DNA from: an uncultured Cohaesibacter sp.
GTDB lineage: Bacteria; Pseudomonadota; Alphaproteobacteria; Rhizobiales; Cohaesibacteraceae
Direction: 5' to 3'
DNA length: 64,000 nt
NCBI RefSeq assembly: GCF_963676275.1
Contig: NZ_OY781091.1
Location: 4,607,001 to 4,671,000, forward strand
The position numbers were made by a program, and so were the translations under genes. The stretch's first letter is position 1, and each line of letters starts with the position of its first letter. Below are positions 34,348-43,737 of the stretch, in pieces. A model generated the notes under the pieces. It made no database searches and was not told the origin of the DNA. It saw nothing but the letters and a program-made list of their open reading frames with translations.

Positions 34348-35121
34348 TTAGCCAACGATGGCCTGCAAGATGAAGTAGCAAACGGACGGACAAACCAGGC
34401 AGCCGAAGCCGGTGTAGAATGTCGCAACCATTGCACCATAAGGAACCAGCTTGGCATCCGTTGCTGCAAGACCTGCAGACACACCGGAAGTGGTTCCCAT
34501 CAGGCCACCATAGACCGTAGCCGCAGCGGGCGTGGTCAGGCCAAAGCGTTTGGCAAGGAACGGCGTCAGAAGCATAACTGCGATGGATTTCACAACGCCG
34601 GCGGCGATTGACAAGGCAATCACTTCCGAAGTTGCCCCCAGTGCCGTACCGGTAACCGGGCCAACAATGAAGGTCACAGCGCCTGCACCAATTGTCGACA
34701 TGGAAACGGAGTCTGTATAGCCGAAGGCATAAGAGACAGCCGCACCAATGAAGAATGACATAAAGGTGGAGATAACAAGAGCCAGCGTGCCGGCAAGGCC
34801 AGCCTTTTTCAGCTCTTCAAGCTTGATGCCGAAAGCGGTTGCGATGATGCAGAAGTCGCGCAGCATCGAGCCACCCATAAACGCCATTCCCGAGAAGAAG
34901 GCGATATCGGCAATACCGTTCTTGCCGCCGGTCATAGTACCGCCGACATAAGCCAAAACCAGACCGAGAATAATAGCAATGGCGGAGCCATGCATACGAC
35001 CCTTGGTCAGGTGTTTTGAAACAAAGTAGGAAATCCAGGTCAATCCGCCAACGACAACGAAGGCGGTGATCAGAGAATATTTGGTCGCTACTTTAAAAAC
35101 GATTGTTTGCAAAATATCCAT
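34348..35121 (-). CDS. madM: Malonate transporter subunit MadM
   Basis: A 257-residue membrane protein with about 8 hydrophobic helices. Recognisable family stretches are VKVATKYSL-like start, YVGGTMTGGKNGIADIAFFS, GSMLRDFCIIATAFGIKLEE and VTFIVGPVTGTALGATSEVI. With MadL it imports malonate, in the known systems together with cations. It is 13 bp downstream of madL and is the last structural mad gene. Confidence 0.92.
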   Translation of the reverse strand: MDILQTIVFKVATKYSLITAFVVVGGLTWISYFVSKHLTKGRMHGSAIAIILGLVLAYVGGTMTGGKNGIADIAFFSGMAFMGGSMLRDFCIIATAFGIKLEELKKAGLAGTLALVISTFMSFFIGAAVSYAFGYTDSVSMSTIGAGAVTFIVGPVTGTALGATSEVIALSIAAGVVKSIAVMLLTPFLAKRFGLTTPAAATVYGGLMGTTSGVSAGLAATDAKLVPYGAMVATFYTGFGCLVCPSVCYFILQAIVG

Positions 35122-35134
35122 GATTTCCTACCCT

Positions 35135-35515
35135 TTATTCTGCGGCTTCTTCAGAAGCACTCGTATCTGCAAGAGCAGAAAGTGGACGGATCAGCAAGAA
35201 ACCGGCAAACACAGCTACAAGGCCTGCAATGATCGCGATTGCACCACCACTGGCAGCAGCAACAACATTCTGTTTTGCAGCCATAGCGACAACAACCGGG
35301 ATATACATTGCATTCCAGAACAGAATGCCGCTTTCAGCAAGTTTGGATAGTTTGTTCTGATCCATCAGACGACGGGTAATAAGCACCAGGAACAGCATAG
35401 CAAAGCCTACGCCGCCAACGTTGGCAGAAACGCCCAACGCGTAGCCAAGTCCCTGACCGAGCATGCTACCAACGAGCATGCAAGCCCCCATTATTGCCAG
35501 GCCATAAATTACCAT
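35135..35515 (-). CDS. madL: Malonate transporter subunit MadL
   Basis: A 126-residue membrane protein with four hydrophobic helices (MVIYGLAIMGACMLVGSMLG, GVSANVGGVGFAMLFLVLIT, ILFWNAMYIPVVVAMAA, GGAIAIIAGLVAVFAGFLLI). This is the standard MadL size and sequence. It partners MadM. The ending (SASEEAAE) is acidic. Confidence 0.92.
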   Translation of the reverse strand: MVIYGLAIMGACMLVGSMLGQGLGYALGVSANVGGVGFAMLFLVLITRRLMDQNKLSKLAESGILFWNAMYIPVVVAMAAKQNVVAAASGGAIAIIAGLVAVFAGFLLIRPLSALADTSASEEAAE

Positions 35516-35584
35516 TGTCTCAACTCCCTTTTCTAATAGTTATGGAACGGTGGCTTTTTACAAAGCCACCGCAGGGATGAATAA

Positions 35585-35800
35585 TCATGCAGGGTCTACG
35601 ACCAGAATGACTGCACCAGGTTTCAGGCGATCGCCTTCTTTCGCAGCGATAGAAGAAACAGTGCCGTCGATTGGGGAAGGCATCTTGTTTTTCATTTTCA
35701 TCGCTTCGACGATGCAAAGGATGTCGCCTTTGGATACGGTCTGACCGACAGTTACTTCGATTTTCTCGATCAGACTTGGCATTTTAGTTTTGATTTCCAT
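35585..35800 (-). CDS. madF: Biotin carrier protein MadF of malonate decarboxylase
   Basis: A 71-residue free-standing biotinyl domain: MEIKTKMPSLIEKIEVTVGQ, then VEAMKMKNKMPSPIDGTV with the biotin Lys at residue 35. It carries the carboxyl group from the MadCD transferase to the membrane decarboxylase MadB. BirA, encoded in the same operon, is the expected ligase. Presence of this gene shows that the malonate decarboxylase is the biotin-dependent kind. Confidence 0.93.
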   Translation of the reverse strand: MEIKTKMPSLIEKIEVTVGQTVSKGDILCIVEAMKMKNKMPSPIDGTVSSIAAKEGDRLKPGAVILVVDPA

Positions 35801-35858
35801 TGCTCTTTCTCCTTTTATCTTGTGTCACGAGACAATTCTCGCGACGAGAAATAGAAAA

Positions 35859-36554
35859 TTACTCTGCCGCCACAACCAGTGTTTTCAAAACACTGTCTCG
35901 GTTGAGGAGACAAACATCTGTCAAGCTTTTTGCCAGGATGTTGGGGGACTTACTGACGAGCTCGCTGAGTTTGACACCATTGCCATCAGCAAGGATGACT
36001 TCAGCATCTGTGGCTCGGCCATAGTCTTGGCCAATATTCGAGATCGCCAGATAGAATTCTTTCAGGCAGTCATGTGAAGCTGCCTTGACAACAAGATCGA
36101 GATCGGACGAGGCGCTGGTATAGCCATGCCCGGTATGGATCTCAAGAGCCGCTGATCCGATCAACCCCATCTGCAAGCCACAACGCTCGGCAGCAAGGGT
36201 GATCTCATCGAGCATGGCCTGAAAGGCTGGCGACGCCAGTCGGGCACCCGATACAAGATCAAACGGTCTGATAATGCGCGCGATCATCTGCTTCTCGACA
36301 AGAAGCGAACTTCTCACCCGCACCCCTTCCACACGGAAGGGGAAGGAAAGCCCAAGCTGGACCTGATCGGCACCGACCTCCTGAACGGGGCGGCAAACGA
36401 TGCCGGGCAGCGGATGCTGGTGCAGGAATGCTTCTACCTTCGGCGCGACATCATGCTGTCGGCAACATGGGAGCAATCCCTCCACGGCCACTTCGGCCAG
36501 ACGGGCGTGATAGGCAGGGACGAAATCGACCAGATCATGACGCTGAAGCTGCAT
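35859..36554 (-). CDS. madK: Malonate decarboxylase holo-ACP synthase (phosphoribosyl-dephospho-CoA transferase)
   Basis: A 231-residue protein of the MdcG-like nucleotidyltransferase family. The core is GLIGSAALEIHTGHGYTSAS followed by SDLDLVVKA; GSxA...DLD supplies the metal-binding acid pair. IARIIRPFDLVSGARLASPA precedes it. It would attach 2'-(5''-phosphoribosyl)-3'-dephospho-CoA to the Ser of MadE, using the precursor made by MadG. The start is 2 nt after the madH stop. The symbol rests on position in the cluster. Confidence 0.82.
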   Translation of the reverse strand: MQLQRHDLVDFVPAYHARLAEVAVEGLLPCCRQHDVAPKVEAFLHQHPLPGIVCRPVQEVGADQVQLGLSFPFRVEGVRVRSSLLVEKQMIARIIRPFDLVSGARLASPAFQAMLDEITLAAERCGLQMGLIGSAALEIHTGHGYTSASSDLDLVVKAASHDCLKEFYLAISNIGQDYGRATDAEVILADGNGVKLSELVSKSPNILAKSLTDVCLLNRDSVLKTLVVAAE

Positions 36555-36556
36555 GC

Positions 36557-37657
36557 CTATCTCCCTTTCGTCCAGGTTGGATCATTTTTGGCGGTGGACT
36601 GCAGCGCCAGCTGCGCCTTGACCAGATCATCGAACATCACGGTCTTTTCTGGGCCGACCAGACGCAAGGCGTCGGCATTGGCCTCATCGCGCTCGCCCAT
36701 TCCGGGCACCAGCTCCAGCACTGTGGCCTCGGCATTGGTTTCAAGATCCGGACAGACCTTTACGATCCGCCCCTTGATGCGCAAAATGGTTCGCGCCACC
36801 TTGTCGATGGTCTCGGCCGAAGCCTGCGTCGTCGCCTTGACCATCACCTCATATTCGGGATGGGTACGCTGGCGCCGATAAGTCAGGATATGGCCTGCCG
36901 GATTGCAGACATGGCCGGTCGTGGTAACGGGAAAACTGTCAGCCATTGGCAGTCCGCCGACCACCAGTTCGCGATATTTGGATCCCGCCGGAGAAGGAAC
37001 CAGAGAAAGGTCGTCCCGCAGGGGAACACCATCCAGAACCAGCCACCCGAATTCCTGACAGCCATAGAGATCATGGACAGAAAATCCCGATCCGCGAACC
37101 TCTTCGATCAATTCCAGATCCAGCGGAGTGCCAGCGGCAAGGATCTTGCATTTTTCCGGCAGATATTCAGCCAGTCCGAGCTTCTTGGCTTCTGCCAGAC
37201 TGGCGCGGATGAAGGAAGATTCCCCGACAATGACATCGGGCTTGTTCTGGCACAATTTGGCAATGAAGGAGTCGCGGCTGGAGCGGGTAAGGAATTCCCA
37301 GCTGATGCCAGCGCGTTCAAGCGCCACCTTCGAGAATACATTCACCAGTGGCGCATAGGTCACCAGCATTCGTTGCCCGGCGGATATTTCCAGTGCATCG
37401 AAAATCCGCCGAGCAACGTCGCATCGCTGCGGAAGCTCGGTTTCAACCACGCCTACGATATTCTGAAATGCTGAAGACCCCGTCGTAAATGTCATATAAC
37501 TGAGGTTGAAGGGCACGTGAACCTCTTCTATGACATGCGCTGCTGTCGGGCCGTTAATGCCTTTATCGGCAAGACAGCGGCGCGGCATCTCCTCAAGCGA
37601 GGGGGCACTTGAGAGCACGTCGGCGATTTCAACAAATTGATTCAGAATATCAGGCAT
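36557..37657 (-). CDS. madH: Acyl-carrier-protein:acetate ligase MadH (adenylate-forming)
   Basis: A 366-residue adenylate-forming ligase related to phenylacetate-CoA ligases, shorter than usual. Seen are LSYMTFTTGSSAFQNIVG (phosphate-binding loop region), ILAAGTPLDLELIEEVRGSG, LYGCQEFGWLVLDG and a C-terminal IKGRIVKVCPDLETNAEAT. It reloads the decarboxylase carrier protein with acetate at the cost of ATP, giving the acetyl-ACP that MadA exchanges for malonyl-ACP. It lies between madD (16 bp) and madK. Confidence 0.85.
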   Translation of the reverse strand: MPDILNQFVEIADVLSSAPSLEEMPRRCLADKGINGPTAAHVIEEVHVPFNLSYMTFTTGSSAFQNIVGVVETELPQRCDVARRIFDALEISAGQRMLVTYAPLVNVFSKVALERAGISWEFLTRSSRDSFIAKLCQNKPDVIVGESSFIRASLAEAKKLGLAEYLPEKCKILAAGTPLDLELIEEVRGSGFSVHDLYGCQEFGWLVLDGVPLRDDLSLVPSPAGSKYRELVVGGLPMADSFPVTTTGHVCNPAGHILTYRRQRTHPEYEVMVKATTQASAETIDKVARTILRIKGRIVKVCPDLETNAEATVLELVPGMGERDEANADALRLVGPEKTVMFDDLVKAQLALQSTAKNDPTWTKGR

Positions 37658-37672
37658 GGTCGTTACTCCCGA

Positions 37673-38566
37673 TTAGGCGGCTCCGGGGAGAAAGTGTTCC
37701 GAAACCGCATCCCATTCCTTATTCAGCAATGCGATCACTGTTGGACGAACAGCGCGACCTTCGCGCTCTGCTCCGATGGCAGCACGGCCAAGCGGGCCAA
37801 GGCTGTCTTCCTGTCCATTCACCTTTGCAGCGCGCACAGCTTCAACATGCTTGATGGTTACTTCACGCATGTCGCTGATCTGCGAGACAATTTCCTCGAC
37901 ACCGCCGAGCTGGTAGAAGAATTGCGGTCCTGCTGCGAAGACCGGATTTTTCGAAGCCAGCGTTTCAAGAAGTTCGATATCCTTCTTGATGATTCGGGAA
38001 ATGGAGGTGATCGGCATCACATGGATCATGGTGCCAAAGCTGGCATCGAGCGCCAGAATATGGTCAGCCTGCAAGCCATGGCACAGGAACGCGCCAGAGA
38101 TCGCACGACCCACCACGAAGGCAACGATCGGATGACCAGCCAGACGAGCCTCTGCCAGAGCCAGCTGATAGGCACCGGTAGACTTGTTCATGCCGAAAAT
38201 TTCCTCGACCTTGCCTGGGCCGTTGCCCGGGGTGTCGACGACGAGCACGATGGCACGCTTGTCAGCCTTGTCCTTGTCGGCATCGGCTTCGACGGTGGCA
38301 TAAACGGCCTGAGCCATTTTGTAGCCTTCTTCCATACCGATGATACCGGCATAGACGACAGGGAATTTCATATTCATCGCCTCGGCATCGCTGGCGATAA
38401 CCGTGACTTCCTTGCCATCCAGTTTCGCTGTGCCAACCACAGCGCCGGGTCCGAATTCCGGGTCATCAAAGCTTTTCTGGGCAATCTGATTTTCAACGAA
38501 GCTGTCAGCATCGCAAATCAGATCAATCGCCATTTTGCCTTGACCCAATAGGGTTTCGATTTCCAT
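37673..38566 (-). CDS. madD: Malonate decarboxylase carboxyltransferase subunit MadD
   Basis: A 297-residue crotonase/carboxyltransferase-fold protein, the gamma-like half of the transferase. Motifs are VVDTPGNGPGKVEEIFGMNK, VGRAISGAFLCHGLQADHIL and SFGTMIHVMPITSISRI. The GGG-like oxyanion site is replaced by GRAISGAF as in MdcE/MadD. With MadC it moves CO2 from malonyl-S-ACP to biotin on MadF. Confidence 0.92.
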   Translation of the reverse strand: MEIETLLGQGKMAIDLICDADSFVENQIAQKSFDDPEFGPGAVVGTAKLDGKEVTVIASDAEAMNMKFPVVYAGIIGMEEGYKMAQAVYATVEADADKDKADKRAIVLVVDTPGNGPGKVEEIFGMNKSTGAYQLALAEARLAGHPIVAFVVGRAISGAFLCHGLQADHILALDASFGTMIHVMPITSISRIIKKDIELLETLASKNPVFAAGPQFFYQLGGVEEIVSQISDMREVTIKHVEAVRAAKVNGQEDSLGPLGRAAIGAEREGRAVRPTVIALLNKEWDAVSEHFLPGAA

Positions 38567-38602
38567 TAGATCTCTCCGTAATTTCTTTGCGATCGCAACA
38601 GG

Positions 38603-39559
38603 TTAGACGCTCAGCCGTTTGACACTCGCACGGAACTCGTCGAGCGGAACGCTAGCCAGTTTGATGGGATCGGCATTGCCGGCATGGGCCCAGACATAGC
38701 GGGAGTCGCTCGGCTGCATTTCAGCAGCGAGAGCTACGGCGCGCAGCTGCTTGTCGACCATTTCGACAGAGCCGATACGGCGATATTGCTCGAAGCTGTC
38801 ACGCGGCTGCTTGGCCAGTTCCTCGACCTGTGCGCGGAAGGCGGCAATCGTGTCATCAACGATGAAGTTGCAATCACCCATCACATATTTGTGGCGACCA
38901 CCGGTGGTGCGGTAAACCAGAGCACGGTCAGCGGAGTCGAATTCGTCCTTGCCCATTTCCTGCTCGATCACTTCAGGACCGGTCAGGCCGAGGCGACCAA
39001 ACTCGCTCATGATGATGACGTCGGTTGCAGCCGCAACGAAGCCCATACCACCAAAACAGCCGACCTTGGAGCCGATCAGGGTGATGACAGGAACTTTCTT
39101 GCGTGCCTTCTGCAGCTGATCCATGACTTCAGCATGGGCCAGCAGACCGGCATTGGCTTCATGCAGACGCACGCCACCGGTTTCGAAGGAGATCACGACG
39201 ATCGGCTTCTGCACTTCGCTGGCATCGGGAAATTCCTTTTCCAGACGTTCGCAGAAAGCAATCGCGGCCTGAATGGTACCAACCATCTTGGCACCGCCCA
39301 CTTCACCAACAGCACCGCCGATGAAACGGCCTTCCTGAGAAATCACGAAGGTCGGTGTTTCGCCGATTTTGCCGATACCGGTTACAACGCCGTCATCAAA
39401 CTCAACGGCATCGCCCAGCGTTTCCAGATGCGGGCTGGTGATACGGTCGAAAGGACCGACAAATTCTACAAAGCTACCAGCATCAACCAGCGCTTTGGCT
39501 CGCTCTCTGGCACCGGCCTCGAGAAAGCTTTTTGTTTGCAAATTTTCCCAATTTGACAT
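38603..39559 (-). CDS. madC: Malonate decarboxylase carboxyltransferase subunit MadC
   Basis: A 318-residue beta-type carboxyltransferase subunit: SFVEFVGPFDRITSPHL, GGAVGEVGGAKMVGTIQAAI, SFETGGVRLHEANAGLLAHA, GSKVGCFGGMGFVAAATDVI and RLGLTGPEVIEQEMG. It is of normal length and pairs with MadD. 23 bp separate it from madE. Confidence 0.92.
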   Translation of the reverse strand: MSNWENLQTKSFLEAGARERAKALVDAGSFVEFVGPFDRITSPHLETLGDAVEFDDGVVTGIGKIGETPTFVISQEGRFIGGAVGEVGGAKMVGTIQAAIAFCERLEKEFPDASEVQKPIVVISFETGGVRLHEANAGLLAHAEVMDQLQKARKKVPVITLIGSKVGCFGGMGFVAAATDVIIMSEFGRLGLTGPEVIEQEMGKDEFDSADRALVYRTTGGRHKYVMGDCNFIVDDTIAAFRAQVEELAKQPRDSFEQYRRIGSVEMVDKQLRAVALAAEMQPSDSRYVWAHAGNADPIKLASVPLDEFRASVKRLSV

Positions 39560-39582
39560 CTCGGTATTTCCTTTCCTCTCGA

Positions 39583-39906
39583 TCAGTCTGCGGGGCTCAT
39601 GGCTTCGGCCAGCGTTTGCCGCAGGCGCAGAGAGACGACGGCCGGGGTCGCATTGTTATCGTTGATTTCGATGGCGACATTTCCGATGTTGGAACGCTCG
39701 ACAAAAGCGCCCAGAACACGCTGCCAGAGCGCATCGAAACCGGACACCGGCGTGACGATCTTGACGCTGACTTCACCGCCGAGATCGGCAGGCATCATCA
39801 GGACTTCCAAATCGCTCGAACCGGTAACCCCGAAATGGGCTTGCGTCTTGATTTCCGCGGTTGGATTCGCGCTTTTACATTTAAACTCAATGGTATTGAG
39901 TGCCAT
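39583..39906 (-). CDS. madE: Malonate decarboxylase acyl carrier protein MadE
   Basis: A 107-residue ACP of the MdcC/CitD kind, not the fatty-acid type. The prosthetic group site is the first Ser of GVTGSSDLEVLMMP (about residue 30), matching the GSGDLEVL motif. It carries acetyl and malonyl groups on a phosphoribosyl-dephospho-CoA arm installed by MadG/MadK. Confidence 0.9.
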   Translation of the reverse strand: MALNTIEFKCKSANPTAEIKTQAHFGVTGSSDLEVLMMPADLGGEVSVKIVTPVSGFDALWQRVLGAFVERSNIGNVAIEINDNNATPAVVSLRLRQTLAEAMSPAD

Positions 39907-39924
39907 TTCATGTACCTCCTTGGC

Positions 39925-41589
39925 TTACCAGTTGCGGAACCGTGCTGGTGGCTCGTAAAGACCACCGGACCAGGTAACCAGCTCTTGCATATTCTTGGCA
40001 GCCAGCATGTCGCGGTTCGCGCGATCGCGATTGATGCCGAGATCTTCTGGCGTCATGACGATTTTTGCGTCCCGCAGACGACGGGTTTGATCGGGATCGG
40101 CTTTCAGGCCAAATTCGGTGAAACCGGCGACAGCGCGCATGGCGGCGGTGCGGGTTTCCAGATCTTTACAGCGGCTGAGATAGGCAATGCCTTCTTCGGT
40201 CACGACGTGGGTAACGTCATCGCCATAGATCATGACTGGAGGCAGATCGAGACCGGCATTCTGAGCCAGTTTCCATGCATCAAGTTCTTCCACGAAGGAA
40301 GGCGCCAGCCCTTCACCGAAGGTTTCACAGCCCTGAACAACCAGACGCTTGCCGCGTGGCATCTTGCCGATCACTTCTTCAAGATTTGGCTGTTCCTGAC
40401 CACATTTCAGCCAGGTATCGCTCGGATGACGACGGCCCTTGGCATCACAGCCCATGTTTGGAGCACCACCGAAGCCGGCGACGCGGTTGGCTGTTGCTGT
40501 CGAGGAGTTGCCATAAGGGTCCATCTGCAGCGTACCGCCAATGAACATGTCGATCGCATAGTGACCGGCAGTCTGGGCAAAGGCACGGTTGGAACGCAGG
40601 CTGCCATCAGGACCGACAAAGAAGACGTCGGAACGTTCAGCAACATATTTTTCCATACCCAATTCACCGCCGAAGCAGTGGATGGTATCAACCCAGCCTT
40701 CTTCGATCGCAGGGATCATGGTCGGATGCGGGTTGAGGATCATGTGGGTGCAGCATTTGCCCTTCAGGCCCAGCTCTTCACCATAGGTCGGCAGCATCAA
40801 CTCGATAGCCGAGGTCAGGAAGCCGATACCATGGTTCATGGAGCGAACGCCATATTCGGCATAGATGCCCTTGAGGGCAAGCATGGCCTGAAGAATGTGG
40901 CTTTCCTTGATCAGCGCCGGATCGCGCGTGAACAGAGGCTCGATGAAGAATGGCTGCGGAGATTCGATCACCGCATCGATCCAGTCAGCCGGGATGTCAA
41001 CGCGCGGCAGCTTGTCGACGATCTCGTTGACCTGAGCGATCACGATGCCGTTACGGAATTTGGTAGCTTCGACGATGGCTGGCGTATCTTCGGTGTTGAA
41101 ACCGGTATAGAGGTTGCCTTCACGGTCGGCCTGATAGGCGCAAATGAGGGAAACCTTCGGCGTCAGATCGAGGAAATAGCGGCCAAACAGCTCGAGATAG
41201 GTGTGAATCGCACCAAGCTCCAGCTTGCCTTCCTTGATGAATTCGGCAACGCGACCGGACTGCGGTCCACCGAAAGCAAAGTCGAGCTTTTTGGCAATGC
41301 CAGCTTCGAACAGGTCAAGATGGGAGGCCAGCGGCACAGCCGACTGCACCATGTGCAGATCGTAAATCTTGGACTTGTCGACTTTCAAAAGGGACTCGGC
41401 AAGAAAATCGGCCTGCTTCTGGTTGTTGCCTTCGATATTGACCAGGTCGCGAGGACGGATCACCGCCTCCAGCAGAGCGACAGTATCCTCTGCCTTAACC
41501 TGTTTGCCCGACCCGATGAACTGACTGGCTTGCGCCATTCGCTCAGCGGTATCTGAGGCCAGGTTGTTCCATTTTTTCTGTTTTGTCAT
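39925..41589 (-). CDS. madA: Acetyl-S-ACP:malonate ACP transferase MadA
   Basis: A 554-residue protein with the length of MdcA/MadA. Characteristic sequence includes WNNLASDTAERMAQASQFIG, IRPRDLVNIEGNNQKQADFL, LTPKVSLICAYQADREGNLY and NRVAGFGGAPNMGCDAKGRR. It swaps the acetyl group on MadE for malonyl, starting each turnover. Its start overlaps the birA stop by 4 nt (ATGA). Confidence 0.93.
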   Translation of the reverse strand: MTKQKKWNNLASDTAERMAQASQFIGSGKQVKAEDTVALLEAVIRPRDLVNIEGNNQKQADFLAESLLKVDKSKIYDLHMVQSAVPLASHLDLFEAGIAKKLDFAFGGPQSGRVAEFIKEGKLELGAIHTYLELFGRYFLDLTPKVSLICAYQADREGNLYTGFNTEDTPAIVEATKFRNGIVIAQVNEIVDKLPRVDIPADWIDAVIESPQPFFIEPLFTRDPALIKESHILQAMLALKGIYAEYGVRSMNHGIGFLTSAIELMLPTYGEELGLKGKCCTHMILNPHPTMIPAIEEGWVDTIHCFGGELGMEKYVAERSDVFFVGPDGSLRSNRAFAQTAGHYAIDMFIGGTLQMDPYGNSSTATANRVAGFGGAPNMGCDAKGRRHPSDTWLKCGQEQPNLEEVIGKMPRGKRLVVQGCETFGEGLAPSFVEELDAWKLAQNAGLDLPPVMIYGDDVTHVVTEEGIAYLSRCKDLETRTAAMRAVAGFTEFGLKADPDQTRRLRDAKIVMTPEDLGINRDRANRDMLAAKNMQELVTWSGGLYEPPARFRNW

Positions 41590-42434
41590 GAAATGGACCT
41601 CGTATGATCAAGTTCAGTTTGCGGCACATCGATGTACCGCATTTCGCCCGAGTAAAAGCGGCATGTCCTCCCGCCTCGCTCGCGTATCAGGAGACAGCCG
41701 TCTGGACCCAGACCGACAATGTCTCCCACTCCGGAAAAGTCCGGTATTTCGAATTCGACAGTGCGCCCCAACGTGCAGGATTGAGCGACCCAGGCCTTGG
41801 CGACCGGATCAAAACCTTCCTCGCACCAGCGCGACCACCAGAGGGCAAAGTTTGAAAGGATGGCTTCCACCAGTTGCTTGCGGCAAACGCCGCCACAGCC
41901 GGCTTCAAACAGCGAGGTTGCGATTGACCGCAATTCCTCTGGGAATTCATCTTCTCGCAAACTGACATTCAGACCGATTCCGAGGATGACGAAATCCGGA
42001 TCACCTTCTGCATTGACACAGGATTCCGCCAGAATGCCGCACAATTTCCGCCCGCCGATCAGAATGTCATTGGGCCATTTGACCTGTGCGCCTTTCGCCC
42101 CGATCTGATGGAGCGCATCCAGCACAGCAACAGCACTGAGCAGCGTGATCTGGGAGGCATTCATCAGCGACATTTCCGGCCGCAGCAGCATGGACATCGA
42201 GATCCCGGCGGACGGTTTGGAGAACCAGCCGCGATTTCTCGTGCCATATCCAGCAGTCTGATGATCGGCGACGAGCACAGTGCCCTGTGCCTCTCCTGCC
42301 CTTGCCCGCTCCATCAACAGAACGTTCGTGGACTGAGCTTCGCGCAATTCATGAATCACCCAGTTTATTCCCCCCTTCGGGGCTTCTTTCTGATCGGCAA
42401 TTCTTTGCTGAATTTGACTGCTGGCGGGTGCCAT
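41586..42434 (-). CDS. birA: Biotin-protein ligase inside the mad operon
   Basis: A 282-residue biotin ligase without an N-terminal DNA-binding domain (class I). The biotin/ATP site HQTAGYGTRNRGWFSKP matches GRGRxGR-type motifs, and KWPNDILIGGRKLCGILAES is the catalytic lysine region. A C-terminal SH3-like cap follows. It covalently attaches biotin to MadF Lys35. ATG 42434 is preferred over GTG 42440 by spacing to AGAG. Location between madB and madA is unusual compared with the cluster order I know. Confidence 0.9.
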   Translation of the reverse strand: MAPASSQIQQRIADQKEAPKGGINWVIHELREAQSTNVLLMERARAGEAQGTVLVADHQTAGYGTRNRGWFSKPSAGISMSMLLRPEMSLMNASQITLLSAVAVLDALHQIGAKGAQVKWPNDILIGGRKLCGILAESCVNAEGDPDFVILGIGLNVSLREDEFPEELRSIATSLFEAGCGGVCRKQLVEAILSNFALWWSRWCEEGFDPVAKAWVAQSCTLGRTVEFEIPDFSGVGDIVGLGPDGCLLIRERGGRTCRFYSGEMRYIDVPQTELDHTRSIS

Positions 42435-42514
42435 TTTCACTCTCTGGACACTTGGGTCTAACGCTTGGGGAAGAAGCCGCCTGAATAATCAGGCGACTCC
42501 AGGAGTTGCGGGAA

Positions 42515-43723
42515 CTATTGGACAAGACCAATGGTTGAGGCGAAAACGCCAACTGCAATTGCGGACACGATCACACCGCAGATCGAGGCACCCATAGCGA
42601 GAGGCATGACCATCGCATAAGGGTTGGCAGCGGTCGCAGCCTGCTGTGCCAGCTTCGCGGTAGAAGGCATGCAGGACACGCCAGCAATACCGGTTGCAGG
42701 GTTGTAGGTTCCTTTGGAGATTTTCCAGACGAACCAGCCACCGAGCAGACCACCCACACCGGAGATAGCCAGAGCGGAGATACCAAGCACGAGCAGCACG
42801 GCAACGCGCGGATCAAGCAGCGTACCGGCTTCACAGAGCACGCCAAGCATCAGGCCAAGGAACAGGGTGGAAGAGTAGGTAACGGTCTTTTCCAGCAGTT
42901 CCTGATAAGGTCCGATTTCCGCTTCCTTGATGGCAACACCCAGGAAGAAGGACAGGATCAGCGGAGCAGCAACCGGCAGCAACAGACACAGCACGGCAGC
43001 CATGACGATGGTGAAGATGAACTTCGCTTCGCGGGAAACTTCCGGGAACTCGATTTCTGGCTCGATTGCGCGATATTTCTCAGGCACGATCCATCTGATC
43101 AGATAAGGATATCCGGCATAGGTCAGCGAGAGATACAGATAGGCAATGATGGAGATCGGAACGAACAGATCCTTGGCCATGACCAGCGAGGCAAACAGAA
43201 CCATCGGGCCATCAGCACCACCGATCGATGCAGCAGCAGCGGCTTCACCCGGCGTAAGGCCGAAATAGTAACCCACGATGAGGGTGACAAAGGTACCAAG
43301 TTCAGCGAACAGGGCGACGCAGATGCTTGCCCATGGACGTGCCAGAATGAAGGTAATGTCAGCCATCGAGCCAATGCCGATGAACAGCATGCAGGCGATC
43401 AGCGAGTTGGTGAAGGTGAAGTTGTAAATCGGCTGCAGGAAGTCGATCTGCATGATATTGACCAGCGCGGACGGGTCAGACACCAGCGGATCAAGGAACA
43501 GCGTGCCGATTTTCTGCGCTTCAAGGAACATAACGCCACCGTTGACGCACATCATGCCAAGGCCCATTGGCACCATGATCAGCGGTTCAAGCTTGCGTTT
43601 AAAGCCCATCAGCGCGAGGACGAAACCAAGCACCATCATCGCAAGGCGTGAAAAGGCGATTACCGGATCCTGGACGAACATCGTCCCGATACCGGGGAAC
43701 ATGTATATGAGTTGTTCAAACAT
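42515..43723 (-). CDS. madB: Carboxybiotin decarboxylase MadB (Na+ pump subunit, OadB/GcdB/MmdB family)
   Basis: A 402-residue polytopic membrane protein. It has the invariant SIGGADGPMVLFASLV (the Asp that in OadB is essential for Na+ transport and decarboxylation), MGLGMMCVNGGVMFLEAQK and GIAGVSCMPSTAKLAQ. It decarboxylates carboxybiotin-MadF, consuming a proton from outside and exporting Na+. ATG 43723 has GGAGAAAG upstream; a TTG six codons earlier is also in frame. A 45-residue membrane protein gene ends 14 bp upstream. Confidence 0.94.
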   Translation of the reverse strand: MFEQLIYMFPGIGTMFVQDPVIAFSRLAMMVLGFVLALMGFKRKLEPLIMVPMGLGMMCVNGGVMFLEAQKIGTLFLDPLVSDPSALVNIMQIDFLQPIYNFTFTNSLIACMLFIGIGSMADITFILARPWASICVALFAELGTFVTLIVGYYFGLTPGEAAAAASIGGADGPMVLFASLVMAKDLFVPISIIAYLYLSLTYAGYPYLIRWIVPEKYRAIEPEIEFPEVSREAKFIFTIVMAAVLCLLLPVAAPLILSFFLGVAIKEAEIGPYQELLEKTVTYSSTLFLGLMLGVLCEAGTLLDPRVAVLLVLGISALAISGVGGLLGGWFVWKISKGTYNPATGIAGVSCMPSTAKLAQQAATAANPYAMVMPLAMGASICGVIVSAIAVGVFASTIGLVQ

Positions 43724-43737
43724 CTCTTTCTCCGATA

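Noticed and set aside
38603-39559. MadC/MadD as acetyl-CoA or propionyl-CoA carboxylase subunits
   Set aside because: The neighbours madA, madE, madB, madL and madM and the gene order fix them as malonate decarboxylase carboxyltransferase.
39532-41556. 674-residue open frame on the plus strand
   Set aside because: It is antisense to madA, madE and neighbours, which have clear family motifs; its composition (His/Gln/Arg-rich, no motifs) is that of a shadow frame.
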